Source of the DNA: Saprospiraceae bacterium
Lineage (GTDB): Bacteria; Bacteroidota; Bacteroidia; Chitinophagales; Saprospiraceae
Reading direction: 5' to 3'
Assembly (NCBI GenBank): GCA_022841345.1
Contig: JALHRR010000047.1
Span: forward strand, 1-39,055
DNA: 39,055 nucleotides
Shown: positions 10,280 to 18,287 of the stretch, piece after piece
Layout of the letters: each line of letters begins with the position of its first letter
Position numbering within the stretch: the stretch's first letter is position 1
The notes under the pieces: generated by a model
Database searches by the model: none
The model's input: only the letters and a program-made list of their open reading frames with translations
Told to the model about the DNA's origin: nothing
Position numbers and translations under genes: made by a program

Positions 10280-11203
10280 ATGGAGGATAAAATACAAAAT
10301 CTACATGACCGGTTTTTCAAAAGTATCATGGAAGACAGGGAGATTGCCATTGCATTTTTGGAGGAGTTTCTTCCGGAAAACGTCAAAGAATTGCTTGTCC
10401 TTGAGAAATTGACACATGCTCCCACGACATTTATTTCCCCGGACCTGGGAGAGTATCTGGCTGATATGGTATTCAATGTACCACTGAGGTCAGAGTCTAC
10501 TGAAAGAGAGTCTTGCTATGTTTCCATTTTACTGGAACATAAATCATATGTAGATCACCATATAGATTTCCAGATACTTCAATATCTGGCTCAGTCATAC
10601 AGACAACAAATACAAAACCGGCAAAAACTGAAGCTTGTCATACCGTTCCTATATTATCATGGAGAAACAAAGTAGAGGGTCAGATCACTTTCTGAATTTT
10701 TTCAGGGACTGCCTGAACATATGTTAAGGTATCTTCCATCCTTTTCCAGGGTCTTTATTGATTTGAATGAACTTGATATTGGGCAAATAGAAGGCTTAAG
10801 AAATGCATTTATCAGGGCAGTGCTTTTGGTTCAGAAACTTGCGCAAGATGAAGATCAATTATTGGATAAAGTATTCAGGATTTTGAATACTTTAGAGCCG
10901 GGCATCCAAAGGAACTTAAGGCAAGTGCTGCTTGTTTATTCACTTAAGATTACAAGAGCCACAAAAGAAATATTAAAATCAAAAATAAGACATATGACAC
11001 CTCAGCTCAAATCAGAAATTCTCTCAACATATGATCAGATAAAATTAGAAGGTAAGTTAGAGGGTAAGTTAGAAGGTAAAATAGAAAGGAATATTGAAGT
11101 TATTTCTAATCTCCACGATGCCGGAATGGACATCGATTTTATTATGAAGGTTACCGAATTGACCAGAGAAGTAGTAGAAAAAATAATCAAAGAAAAAGAG
11201 TAA
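10280..11203 (+). pseudogene. Rpn family recombination-promoting nuclease/putative transposase, interrupted by an in-frame TAG
   Basis: The first 131 codons match the N-terminus of the Rpn/transposase_31 family (PF04754, PD-(D/E)XK fold), with D-R-x-F-K near the start, FLEEFLP, LADMVF and ILLEHKSYVD. A TAG at 10673-10675 stops the frame right after YYHGETK. Reading continues in the same frame as RVRSLSEFFQGLPEHML and on to the normal family C-terminus. Family members have Trp at this point (YHG-x-x-x-W), so one TGG-to-TAG change explains the break; there is no frameshift. The C-terminus carries K-L-E-G repeats and a helical tail ending in KEKE. A full product would have 307 residues. The part after the stop could still be made from the ATG at 10721 or from the one at 10994. 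Confidence 0.8.
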
Positions 11204-11735
11204 AATAAGAGTGAAATCTCATAGCCCGAATAATAAATAATCTGGCAAAAATTAAACATATGTCACCTCAAATTAAATCAGAAATTCTCTCAACTTATGA
11301 TCAGATTAAGATAGAAGGGAAATTAGAAGGTATCATTGAAGGGAAGTTAGAAGGGAAAATTGAAGGAAAAATTGAAGCAAAATCTGAAGTTGTTATAAAT
11401 CTTTATGATGCCGGAATGGACGTAGATTTTATTGTCAAAGTAACCGAATTGTCCAGAGAATTAGTAGAGAAAATAATCAGAGAAAAAGAGTAAATAAGAG
11501 TGAAAGCTCCTATCTGGAATTAATTAATAATGTGACAATGATTAACCTTATGGCACCTCATATCAAATTAGAGAACCTCTCAACTTATGATCAGATTAAG
11601 TTAGAAGGGAAATTAGAAGGTATCATTGAAGGGGAATTAAAAAGGAAGCTAGAAGGGAAAATGGAAGCAAAATCTGAAGTTGTTATAAATCTTCATGATA
11701 TGGGAATGGATATTGAGTTCATAGTTCAGGTTTCA
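10994..11735 (+). repeat. Tandem triplication of the Rpn 3' tail, offsets 266 and 290 bases
   Basis: Three imperfect units start at the ATGs at 10994, 11260 and 11550. Each unit has CTCTCAAC(A/T)TATGATCAGAT, a 12-base microsatellite coding K-L-E-G, a well-conserved helical segment and, for the first two, a stop followed by a spacer with AATAAGAGTGAAA. The K-L-E-G count differs between units, consistent with slippage. Confidence 0.75.
11260..11493 (+). CDS. Stand-alone duplicate of the Rpn C-terminal tail (copy 2)
   Basis: This 77-residue frame repeats the last 70 residues of the Rpn gene upstream: ILSTYDQIK, a run of E-G-K/I-L/I units, SEVVINLYDAGMDVDFIVKVTELSRELVEKII and KEKE. The ATG matches an internal Met of the Rpn gene (10994), giving an offset of 266 bases. 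That is not a multiple of three, so the copy lies in another frame and can only be made from its own start. The spacer before it also resembles the spacer before copy 3, so the duplication included non-coding DNA. The nuclease core is absent. It may be a by-product of duplication or an independent small Rpn-tail protein, analogous to the internal RpnS proteins described in enterobacteria. Confidence 0.5.
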   Translation: MSPQIKSEILSTYDQIKIEGKLEGIIEGKLEGKIEGKIEAKSEVVINLYDAGMDVDFIVKVTELSRELVEKIIREKE

Positions 11736-11774
11736 GTTTTCAGTCCCCGCGACAAGAATGTAGCTATTCGATGA
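11550..11774 (+). pseudogene. Degenerate third copy of the Rpn C-terminal tail
   Basis: The ATG at 11550 corresponds to those at 10994 and 11260; an in-frame ATG at 11532 also exists. The tail signature is kept (LSTYDQIKLEGKLEGIIEG, then SEVVINLHDMGMDIEFIVQV). Homology stops abruptly near 11730, where the frame runs into an unrelated repeat beginning CAGGTTTCAG, so the final helix and KEKE end are lost. Copies 2 and 3 share an EGIIEG unit that copy 1 lacks, so copy 3 and copy 2 are the more recent pair. It is probably not functional. Confidence 0.5.
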
Positions 11775-12005
11775 AGGCTAACACGGCGGGGCCTGAATTT
11801 CAGGTTTCAGCTTTCAGTCCCCAAAGCTTTGGGGATCAGATTTGGAATAGCCATAAAGATGTCGAGTTTTTGTAAATAATTATTCTAAAAGCTTAAATTT
11901 CACTTGTTGTAAGGAATTGAAAATCAGCGCTCTGCGGAAGTGTTATATAGGAGTTTTCAGTTCCTAAAACTTTTGGGATTAGATTTGAAACAGCTATAAA
12001 GAGTG
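11727..12005. repeat. Degenerate intergenic repeats with an 18-bp palindrome
   Basis: This stretch between the Rpn tails and the ATPase gene shows no gene. CAGGTTTCAG(T/C)TTTCAGTCCCC occurs at 11727 and again at 11800. A CCCCGC/GCGGGG inverted repeat flanks 11751-11785. A perfect palindrome, TCCCCAAAGCTTTGGGGA, lies at 11818-11835. The segment 11811-11860 is repeated in diverged form at 11953-12005 (TTTCAG, then GGGAT(C/T)AGATTTG and (C/T)ATAAAGA). The same palindrome occurs in each visible complete tRNA-like copy near 38.2-39.0 kb except the third. Confidence 0.6.
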
Positions 12006-12073
12006 ATTTACTTACAGCATATCTTTCTGAGATAATAAGCTTGCCCTTCTGAGCGCGTTGATTTGATTAACCA

Positions 12074-13264
12074 TTACCGGATTTTCTCGTCCACTAATTT
12101 CATGAAGTCATATAAACTGATTGCCTGAATATCATTCTTCATCGGGAAGTTATCAGACATCGCATGAACAAGAAACTTTCGGCCGGGATTCAGATCCGAA
12201 CATGCTTCATAAAACCCTCTCTTTACCCCTGAAGATGGACTGCGTTTAATCTCAATCGCCCATAAATCAGCAGGAATTCCACCAAAGTCAATGATCAGAT
12301 CAATTTCTGCTCCTCCGACTGTCAGATAATAATATGCTTGTGCACTTTGAGGAAGGAATGATAAAATATTTTCTATGACAAAGCCTTCCCAACTTTTTCC
12401 AACAATGGGATTTCCTAAGAGATCATTGTATGTCCCGATGTTTAAAAGAGCATGCACAATACCGCTATCACGAAGATAAATTCTGGGTGATTTTACGAGA
12501 CGCTTTTTGATATTGATTGTGTATGGCTGCAATTTGCGAATAAGCAATAAATCAACCAAAAGGTCAATGTAACGTCCTACTGTCGTACCCGAAACTTCAA
12601 GAGCTGCAGCCAGTTTTGATGCGTTGGGATTTGTTCCCTGGATGTGAGCCAGCATCATCCAGAATCGCTCAAATGTCACAGAAGGAATGCGGGGACCAAA
12701 TTGGGGAATATCTCTTTCTAAATAAGTTTTTATAAAATCTTTCCTCCAGTCCATACTTATAAAATCATCCCCAGCCAGCAGACTTTCCGGGAAGCCACCA
12801 CGTAACCAAAGTCGGTTTAGCTTATCGTGGTCATTCGGATTATTAGTGAATTCAATTGCATTCACAGGACCGAGTTCCATATAAGCAATCCTGCCAGCCA
12901 AACTTTCACTTGATTGCCGGATCAATTCAATGGAGGCCGATCCCAAAAATAAAAAATGTCCCGTTTTGTTGCCTTTGCGTCGTTCAGAGTCTATCAGTCC
13001 CCGTATTGGTGCAAAAACCTCCGGCAATCTTTGCACTTCATCAAGAATGATCAACTTGTCAGCGTTGGCCTTGTGAAAAGCTTCAATATCCTGTACTTTT
13101 AACCAGTCAGTTCTATTTTCCAGATCCAGATAGACTGAAGGGATTCGCTTCAGGATATTAAAGGCCAGCGTAGTCTTTCCTACTTGCCGGGGTCCAAGCA
13201 GTGCTACAGAAGAGCTGTTTTTTAACCTTTCCAGAATTTTTGACTCCAGATTTCGATTTATCAT
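12074..13264 (-). CDS. AAA-type ATPase with DUF4143 domain
   Basis: The product has 396 residues. The N-terminal ATPase domain (AAA_14 type) has Walker A GPRQVGKTT (residues about 24-32), Walker B LIILDEVQ (about 70-77) and the sensor-like FLGSAS (about 105-110). A winged-helix region follows, and the C-terminal DUF4143 part ends with a restriction-endonuclease-like core (GGAEIDLIIDFGG, then AIEIKRS), where the E-x-D and E-x-K residues are kept. Members of this family are very common in bacteria, but their substrate is unknown. The gene stands alone, about 100 bases after an upstream terminator. The length matches the family and no defect is seen. Confidence 0.9.
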   Translation of the reverse strand: MINRNLESKILERLKNSSSVALLGPRQVGKTTLAFNILKRIPSVYLDLENRTDWLKVQDIEAFHKANADKLIILDEVQRLPEVFAPIRGLIDSERRKGNKTGHFLFLGSASIELIRQSSESLAGRIAYMELGPVNAIEFTNNPNDHDKLNRLWLRGGFPESLLAGDDFISMDWRKDFIKTYLERDIPQFGPRIPSVTFERFWMMLAHIQGTNPNASKLAAALEVSGTTVGRYIDLLVDLLLIRKLQPYTINIKKRLVKSPRIYLRDSGIVHALLNIGTYNDLLGNPIVGKSWEGFVIENILSFLPQSAQAYYYLTVGGAEIDLIIDFGGIPADLWAIEIKRSPSSGVKRGFYEACSDLNPGRKFLVHAMSDNFPMKNDIQAISLYDFMKLVDEKIR

Positions 13265-13431
13265 TGCTTTTCAATTATTAACTATGCAAATATAACATTA
13301 AATATTATAATTACATACTTATTCCAATCAACAACTTCTTCCCCCAGCTGTTCGATAAAGGCTAAAGGCCTCCCTTCTCAACTCGTGAAAGCTGATGAAA
13401 TTTTGGAACGGCATTCACAAAGTAGCCCCAT

Positions 13432-13461
13432 AAAAAAAGCCGGAACATCTCTGATCCGGCT
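13432..13461 (-). terminator. Intrinsic terminator
   Basis: The 7-bp stem AGCCGGA/TCCGGCT with a 10-base loop is followed on the minus strand by seven T. It lies about 115 bases downstream of the small minus-strand gene ending at 13578. The rest of 13265-13577 shows no gene. Confidence 0.75.
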
Positions 13462-13577
13462 ATTAAAAAATTGCATTTTCATGCATTTCAGGGTTTTCCG
13501 TTTTATTGCTGAAACAGCTTAAGAAACATATGTTGACTGTCTATTAAGTGAATTACTTTTTTAAATGATCACCAGGC

Positions 13578-13829
13578 TCATTTCCTAAAACTAAATCCTA
13601 TTCCATCTGGTGTCTCTACTACCATTTTGTAACCTTCTCCTCCCTGCAACTTCTCAATGGTAATATTTTCAATACTGATTTCCTCACTTTGATACCTTTC
13701 TACATCAGTGGCAAATCGCTGCACCAAAATATTCGCTTCCGTTTCGGTTAATTCTTCGTTGGCTGATCTGCGGCCTTCCAAAGCCTCATTATTCAGCCAT
13801 AGGTTGATTTTATCCTGTAAGGATTGCAT
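13578..13829 (-). CDS. Small hypothetical protein
   Basis: From the ATG at 13829 the product has 83 residues. A TTG at 13856 would add nine residues, but the ATG is preferred. It begins with an amphipathic helix (MQSLQDKINLWLNNEAL), continues with an acidic Glu/Thr-rich helical stretch, and ends in a short strand-rich segment (YKMVVETPDGIGFSFRK). There is no signal peptide, membrane segment or Cys, so a soluble cytoplasmic protein is likely. The family was not recognised. It lies behind the receiver-domain gene but is separated from it by a terminator-like hairpin, so it is probably transcribed from its own promoter. Confidence 0.55.
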   Translation of the reverse strand: MQSLQDKINLWLNNEALEGRRSANEELTETEANILVQRFATDVERYQSEEISIENITIEKLQGGEGYKMVVETPDGIGFSFRK

Positions 13830-13956
13830 ATAATTCTTCTTGATCGGATTAAGCAAAATTAGCTCGTTTTCAAAGTGCAGAGATTATTAAAATCAGAGCC
13901 CTTTGACAGGTTGAAATTAAACAAAGCTTCACAATCCTTTGCAAGTAGAATTACCG

Positions 13957-13982
13957 TAAAAAAACAGGTAGAAATACCTGTT
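13957..13982 (-). terminator. Intrinsic terminator after the receiver gene
   Basis: The 8-bp stem AACAGGTA/TACCTGTT with a 4-base loop is followed on the minus strand by a T run. It begins 16 bases past the stop of the response regulator gene. Confidence 0.8.
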
Positions 13983-13997
13983 ATTAATAATTAAAAT

Positions 13998-14447
13998 TTA
14001 ATTATCGCGCAACACAAAATCATGAATTCCCGGTCTTTCCAAATTTCCATTTTCCACTATCCGGAGAATTTGCATGATCCGTTTTTTGAGAATTGAAAAT
14101 TCAACAGGCTTACAAATATAGTAGTGCGCTCCATGATTATAAAGCTCTTCAGCCATGTGTTCATCCAGAGAGGTTGAAAATATTACTACGAACAATGACT
14201 TTAGTTGTTCATCCCTTTTGATGGCTGAAAGACAATCAAAACCTGCTTTCTTAGGAAAATTAAGATCAAGAAAGAGTATATCGGGAAGATTTGATACATT
14301 TTCTGACAGAAGCCTCATTAATTGTTCGCCATCATTAACGATCAGGAGAGATGTGGCTATGGATAATTCTGATAGTGCTTCCGAGAATAAATCACAATCA
14401 TCAAAATCATCATCTGCCAGTAAAAGACTAATGGGTGCTCCCTGCAT
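13998..14447 (-). CDS. Single-domain response regulator (CheY/Rcp1-like receiver)
   Basis: The product has 149 residues from the ATG at 14447; a GTG directly before it is also in frame. It is one receiver domain with all key residues: the acidic pocket in LLADDDFDD (Asp12-14), the phospho-acceptor Asp61 in LFLDLNFP, Thr/Ser at 91-93 (FSTS) and Lys113 (CKP). The insertion FPKKAG after the phospho-Asp is typical of the Rcp1-like group that partners hybrid histidine kinases. There is no output domain, so it passes phosphate on or acts by protein contact. No kinase gene is nearby. A terminator follows directly, so it is a monocistronic gene. Confidence 0.9.
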   Translation of the reverse strand: MQGAPISLLLADDDFDDCDLFSEALSELSIATSLLIVNDGEQLMRLLSENVSNLPDILFLDLNFPKKAGFDCLSAIKRDEQLKSLFVVIFSTSLDEHMAEELYNHGAHYYICKPVEFSILKKRIMQILRIVENGNLERPGIHDFVLRDN

Positions 14448-14574
14448 CACTCAAATTTTAATTAATAAATGATAAGCCTGTTTCGTTGAAACGCCACTTT
14501 CCCTTTATTTCGTGCCTCTGGTAGTAAAAGCAAACATCCAGACTATCTGCATTCACTGAATTTTCTGAATTAAC

Positions 14575-14955
14575 TCATTCTTCGATAATGGATAAAATGT
14601 TGCCTGCCGGATCTTTAAACCATGCGATATAAGGCTTATTACCTGCAGATTTACAAATACCTTTTGTATCTGTCTGGATATCCCCATCATATTGCTCAAA
14701 TCTGATTCCCCGATTTGTAAGGTAATCAACAGCCTTCTCAATATCCTCTACCAGAAAATTCAGAATAGTAAAAGTAGCTGCCAAATGATCACTTTTAGGA
14801 TAAATTACAATCCCCTTATTGCCTTTCAAATGCAGTTCAAGAATTCCCATTAGGTTTTTCTGTACATTCAAACCTAAGGTATCTGCATAAAAGGAATGCG
14901 CATTTTCTAAACTGTCCACTGAAAACCCGCTGAATGCGCGACTATTTTTTAACAT
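14575..14955 (-). CDS. VOC-fold (glyoxalase/bleomycin resistance-like) protein
   Basis: From the ATG at 14955 (126 residues, starting MLKNSRAFSGFSV) the product is a typical short VOC protein. It has two beta-alpha-beta-beta-beta modules, marked by SLENAHSFYADTLGL in the first and VEDIEKAVDYLTNRGI, then WFKDPAGNILSIIEE in the second. The final Glu is a usual metal ligand of the fold; the first-module ligands are not obvious. ATG 14961 and GTG 14998-15000 are alternative starts; the 13 extra residues from the GTG look unlike the family. The substrate cannot be told from sequence. Orientation is the same as its neighbours, but no operon spacing links it to the receiver gene. Confidence 0.8.
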   Translation of the reverse strand: MLKNSRAFSGFSVDSLENAHSFYADTLGLNVQKNLMGILELHLKGNKGIVIYPKSDHLAATFTILNFLVEDIEKAVDYLTNRGIRFEQYDGDIQTDTKGICKSAGNKPYIAWFKDPAGNILSIIEE

Positions 14956-15215
14956 AATCATTGTGCTAAAATGGGAAAAACGTATGAATAATACGCTCAC
15001 TGATCGATATACGAAGTTGAGAAAGGAATCTGCAAACCGGAAGGTAAAAGAATACTTAATGGGATATTATTTTCAGAACAGTCCCTAAAGTGTCAGGCAT
15101 CGATTGCAGGTTTTAGGTGCATTTCTATTTGAGAAGAAAAGGACCCTAAACCAGAGTAAAAATAAAAATGAGTTTTATCAACATGTACAGAAATGCAAAC
15201 TGCTCCGGGCAGCAG

Positions 15216-15347
15216 TTAGTCCGGTCTCAAATTATACCTGCAGTTAGGCTTACTGTGTTCTCCAATAGCCGGACCATCAATCGAAACTAAGATTCCGGAT
15301 TCAAAGCTTTTTCCTTTAATCACAAGATTGAATTGATTTCCCTGCAT
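15216..15347 (-). CDS. Possible 43-residue ORF, or remnant of an Ig-like/TIG-like domain
   Basis: The interval 14956-15378 has no clear gene. On the minus strand an ATG at 15347 opens 43 codons (starting MQGNQFNLVIKGKSF, with ILVSIDGPAIG in the middle) that read like the strand pattern of an IPT/TIG domain. AAGGAGGG lies directly before the ATG, too close to be a normal ribosome site. A 5-bp stem with a 6-base loop (AACTG/CAGTT, 15356-15371) separates it from the GH16 stop. It may be a remnant or chance. Confidence 0.2.
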   Translation of the reverse strand: MQGNQFNLVIKGKSFESGILVSIDGPAIGEHSKPNCRYNLRPD

Positions 15348-15378
15348 CCCTCCTTAACTGCTTAAACAGTTGCCAGGC

Positions 15379-16605
15379 TTACCCTCCCTTTTGGAACACT
15401 CTCACATAATCCACAATCAAATGTTGTGGAAATCTGGTCGTTGCATCCGGGTTTCCAGGCCATTGACCTCCTACAGCAATATTAAATATGAAGAAAAATT
15501 CATTGTTGAAAGGATAATCAAAGCCGTTCATATCTGCTGAAGTGACAGTATGAAATTTGACATCATCGATGTACCATTCAATTTTGTTTTCTTCCCAAAT
15601 GATCGTGTACACATGAAAACGTTCATGAAAATCTCCTGCCGGACTTGAAAAAGTGCTCGCAGACTTCTGTTGTCTTTGATTTGAATTAGGGCCCCAATGA
15701 ACTGTACCGTGCGCTTTATTAGGCTCATGTCCCAGAATCTCGAGGATATCTATTTCACCGCAAGCCGGCCATCCTACTTGCTGGAAATTCTCACCCAACA
15801 TCCAGAGTGCCGGCCAAATTCCCTGCGTTTTGGGAGAGGCGGCTCTGATATCGATTCTGCCAAATTTAAATTCCTTTTTATCTTTTGTAATCATTCTGGA
15901 GGAAGTGTATTGATGCCCTCCAAAAATTTCATTGCGGGCCTCAATTACAAGATATTCATTGTTATGAACGAAAGTGTTTTCCGCTCTGTAATATTGAAGC
16001 TCATTATTTCCCCAACCATTTTGACCGTTTCCAATTTCAAATGTCCAGTCACTCAGATTCACTGCAGAACCTTTAAATTCATCGGCCCAGGCTAGCTGAT
16101 ATCCAGGATATGACAGGGGAGAGGAGAATCCGGCGGGTGGTATTCTTAGTCCGCCGGGTGTAGCGTCATCATCATTTAATAATGTTATTCTGGCAGTATT
16201 TCTCAGGACATCCGCATTTAATGCACTCAAAATTACAACCTCAAAGGCCTTATCAGCTTCGAAATAATCATTACCTTTAATAGCTATAGGTATAGTCGTT
16301 TCTGTGCCACCCGGAGCAATAGTAATTGTCTCATTAGTCAATCCTGTAAAATCAAATCCACTTTTTGCAGTTAAATCTTTGGTGCTGTATCGTATAACTA
16401 CATTAGTAGCAGCAGCTTTGTCCAGGAACAATCTTACCTGTATCACAGAATTTCCATCGCCTTCCGGAAGACTTAGATCTTCAATGCTCAGCTTCGGAAG
16501 CACTACCTTAGGATCCTCTTTTGTTTTCTCACATGCAAATGCCATGGAGATAATCAAAATAAACAAGGATGCGACTTTAAAATTCTTAAAATTTACCTGA
16601 TTCAT
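15379..16605 (-). CDS. GH16 family glycanase lipoprotein with Calx-beta domain (beta-1,3-glucanase/laminarinase type)
   Basis: The 408-residue product starts with a lipoprotein signal (lipobox SMAFAC, Cys25). Residues about 37-146 form a Calx-beta domain (LSLPEGDGNSVIQVRL, ending RITLLNDDD), and residues about 165-406 a GH16 beta-jelly-roll. The catalytic motif GEIDILE is intact, with Glu284 as nucleophile, Asp286 and Glu289 as acid/base. WPALWML and the WGNNELQYY segment fit the laminarinase branch. The protein is expected on the outer-membrane surface, cutting beta-1,3-glucan into pieces for the SusC/D pair. It is the last gene of the operon, four bases after the other GH16 gene. The substrate is inferred from the motif and locus. 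Confidence 0.9.
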   Translation of the reverse strand: MNQVNFKNFKVASLFILIISMAFACEKTKEDPKVVLPKLSIEDLSLPEGDGNSVIQVRLFLDKAAATNVVIRYSTKDLTAKSGFDFTGLTNETITIAPGGTETTIPIAIKGNDYFEADKAFEVVILSALNADVLRNTARITLLNDDDATPGGLRIPPAGFSSPLSYPGYQLAWADEFKGSAVNLSDWTFEIGNGQNGWGNNELQYYRAENTFVHNNEYLVIEARNEIFGGHQYTSSRMITKDKKEFKFGRIDIRAASPKTQGIWPALWMLGENFQQVGWPACGEIDILEILGHEPNKAHGTVHWGPNSNQRQQKSASTFSSPAGDFHERFHVYTIIWEENKIEWYIDDVKFHTVTSADMNGFDYPFNNEFFFIFNIAVGGQWPGNPDATTRFPQHLIVDYVRVFQKGG

Positions 16606-16609
16606 TTAA

Positions 16610-17431
16610 TTATTGTTTTTGATAAATACGAACATATTCAATCTCCATCTTTTGAGGCCAAATCTCCAAATCAACACCATGTTTGCCGCCCCAATTGCCC
16701 CCTACAGCTACATTAAGGATCAAATAAAATTCCTGATCAAATGGCCATTCAGCATATTTATCAGCAGTTTTATGAAAAGTAAAAAAGGGTACACCATCCA
16801 CCAAAAAATCTATTTTATCTTCTTCCCATTCAATACCATATACGTGATATTGTTCACTAAGTTTGTTCTTAAATGTTTGTCCTCCCTTCTGTGTGCCCTG
16901 AATATGGTTAAATGCCTCAGTATGAACTGTGCCATATATGGAGTCCTTCATATAACCTACATGCTCCATAATGTCAATTTCCCCACTTTTTGGCCAGGAG
17001 CCATAAACTGTATTTGTTGGCATCATCCAAATAGCAGGCCAAACACCTCTCCCTTTTGGAAGTTTGGCTTTCACTTCCACTTTTCCATATTTCCATGAAC
17101 CTGAAGGTTTGCTGACCAATTTTGCAGAGGTAAAATCTGAATTATCCCATTTTTCTTTATGAGCTTCAATGATAAGCTTACCGTCCTCCACCCTTACATT
17201 TTCACGCCGGGAATTGGTATAATTTTGCATTTCATTATTGCCAAAGCCACAAAGTTTTGGACATCCATCACCCACTTCATATGACCATTTGGAAACATCA
17301 GGCATTCCTCCATCATCGAATTCATCTGACCAGACAAGCTTCCAATCTTTATTTGCATCCATCTGTGCATTCGAAAAAACCGGCAGCATCAGGTATGCTA
17401 AAAGTCCTATAATAAAATTTCTAAAAAGCAT
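16610..17431 (-). CDS. Secreted GH16 family glycanase (laminarinase type)
   Basis: From the ATG at 17431 the product has 273 residues. A longer reading back to 17470 would start at TTG and overlap the preceding gene, so it is rejected. A signal peptide (about residues 1-23, ending FSNAQ) is followed directly by a single GH16 domain with VWSDEFDD, GFGNNEMQNYT, GVWPAIWMMP and the catalytic GEIDIMEHVG (Glu151, Asp153, Glu156). NVAVGGNWGG and the ending EIEYVRIYQK are also typical. There is no lipobox and no sorting domain, so it may act in the periplasm or be released. It probably works with the lipoprotein GH16 next to it on beta-1,3-glucan. Only 13 bases separate it from the upstream lipoprotein gene. 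Confidence 0.9.
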   Translation of the reverse strand: MLFRNFIIGLLAYLMLPVFSNAQMDANKDWKLVWSDEFDDGGMPDVSKWSYEVGDGCPKLCGFGNNEMQNYTNSRRENVRVEDGKLIIEAHKEKWDNSDFTSAKLVSKPSGSWKYGKVEVKAKLPKGRGVWPAIWMMPTNTVYGSWPKSGEIDIMEHVGYMKDSIYGTVHTEAFNHIQGTQKGGQTFKNKLSEQYHVYGIEWEEDKIDFLVDGVPFFTFHKTADKYAEWPFDQEFYLILNVAVGGNWGGKHGVDLEIWPQKMEIEYVRIYQKQ

Positions 17432-17444
17432 GATTGGGATTTGG

Positions 17445-18275
17445 TTAATCGGCAACAAAATAAAATTCAAACCAACCTTCAGCTGCCGGCACTCCGGCCT
17501 GATTAACGATTCTGGCTCTCACCACAAGTTGATCTTCGGTTAATAATGCAACATGCAATTCATTGCTGCTGTCCCAGGTCCCCATAAACTGACCGGGTGT
17601 CAGGATAATCTGGTCAAGACCATTTTGTCCTGTGCCGGGGCTAAAAGTCCAGGGTCCGGCTGTAGGCGTATGTGGCACCGCTACATAACCGGCCCAAGGA
17701 CTGATGGTCACACCATTATTACGAAAGTCGAATTCAAAATCTTCAAATTTGAAACACCATCTGCTGGCCTTTTGCTCAGGGACCAACCCATTAACAGGTG
17801 ATCGATACCAGTCCCCGGAACCAAAAGTAGGACCAACTGTAATCGCACCGGCCACTGTGGAAAATTTCCAGCATTTTCCTGCGGCCTCACAGCCCCCTGT
17901 TAAAAGTGAAATCTTAGGATCACATGCTACGGTAGCATCATTTTCAATAATAACTTCTTTGGTCGCGAATGCCGTTCCGCTTCCGCCTTCTTTTGAAGCG
18001 TATAATGTAATTTCATAGGTGCCTGCCTTACTGAAAAATATAGTATCAATCTCTTTGGTTGATTGTGCAGGAGCTCCACCCTGAGCCACCCATAGCCTGC
18101 TAAAATAACCGTTGGACTGATCTTTTACAATCACCCGATTCGCATTACCCGGATCTGTCTCCACAATGAAAGTAGGAGGTGTAGGTAATGGACCCAAATC
18201 AATGTCCTTTGCCTGCTCGGGATCACATGATGCAAAGATCAATGTGGCGATGAATATATATAGTAATTTTTTCAT
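17445..18275 (-). CDS. PKD-domain lipoprotein, probable surface glycan-binding protein
   Basis: The product has 276 residues with a lipobox (IFASC, Cys17). Residues about 33-111 form a PKD-like Ig fold (DQSNGYFSRLWVAQGG, then FSKAGTYEITLYASKEGG). The C-terminal half has four Cys and a jelly-roll-like stretch rich in Trp (GKCWKF, SRWCFKFEDFEF, PWAGYVAVP). No catalytic motif was seen. Its position directly behind susD and before the GH16 genes is that of the SusE-like or SGBP component in polysaccharide utilisation loci; PKD lipoproteins recur at this place in laminarin loci of Bacteroidota. It would hold glucan at the cell surface. The binding role is inferred from context and fold. Confidence 0.75.
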   Translation of the reverse strand: MKKLLYIFIATLIFASCDPEQAKDIDLGPLPTPPTFIVETDPGNANRVIVKDQSNGYFSRLWVAQGGAPAQSTKEIDTIFFSKAGTYEITLYASKEGGSGTAFATKEVIIENDATVACDPKISLLTGGCEAAGKCWKFSTVAGAITVGPTFGSGDWYRSPVNGLVPEQKASRWCFKFEDFEFDFRNNGVTISPWAGYVAVPHTPTAGPWTFSPGTGQNGLDQIILTPGQFMGTWDSSNELHVALLTEDQLVVRARIVNQAGVPAAEGWFEFYFVAD

Positions 18276-18287
18276 ATTTATTTAAAA

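Noticed and set aside
10673-10675. TAG as a recoded amino acid (pyrrolysine-like readthrough)
   Set aside because: No recoding signal or companion gene is seen; other genes in the window use TAG as a normal stop (the GIY-YIG gene).
10280-12005. A transposon or insertion sequence around the Rpn gene
   Set aside because: The old family name says transposase, but there are no terminal inverted repeats or target duplications and the family is a nuclease.
16613-17098. Plus-strand frame of 161 codons opposite the GH16 gene
   Set aside because: Antisense to a fully supported GH16 domain with catalytic motif; the translated sequence looks random.
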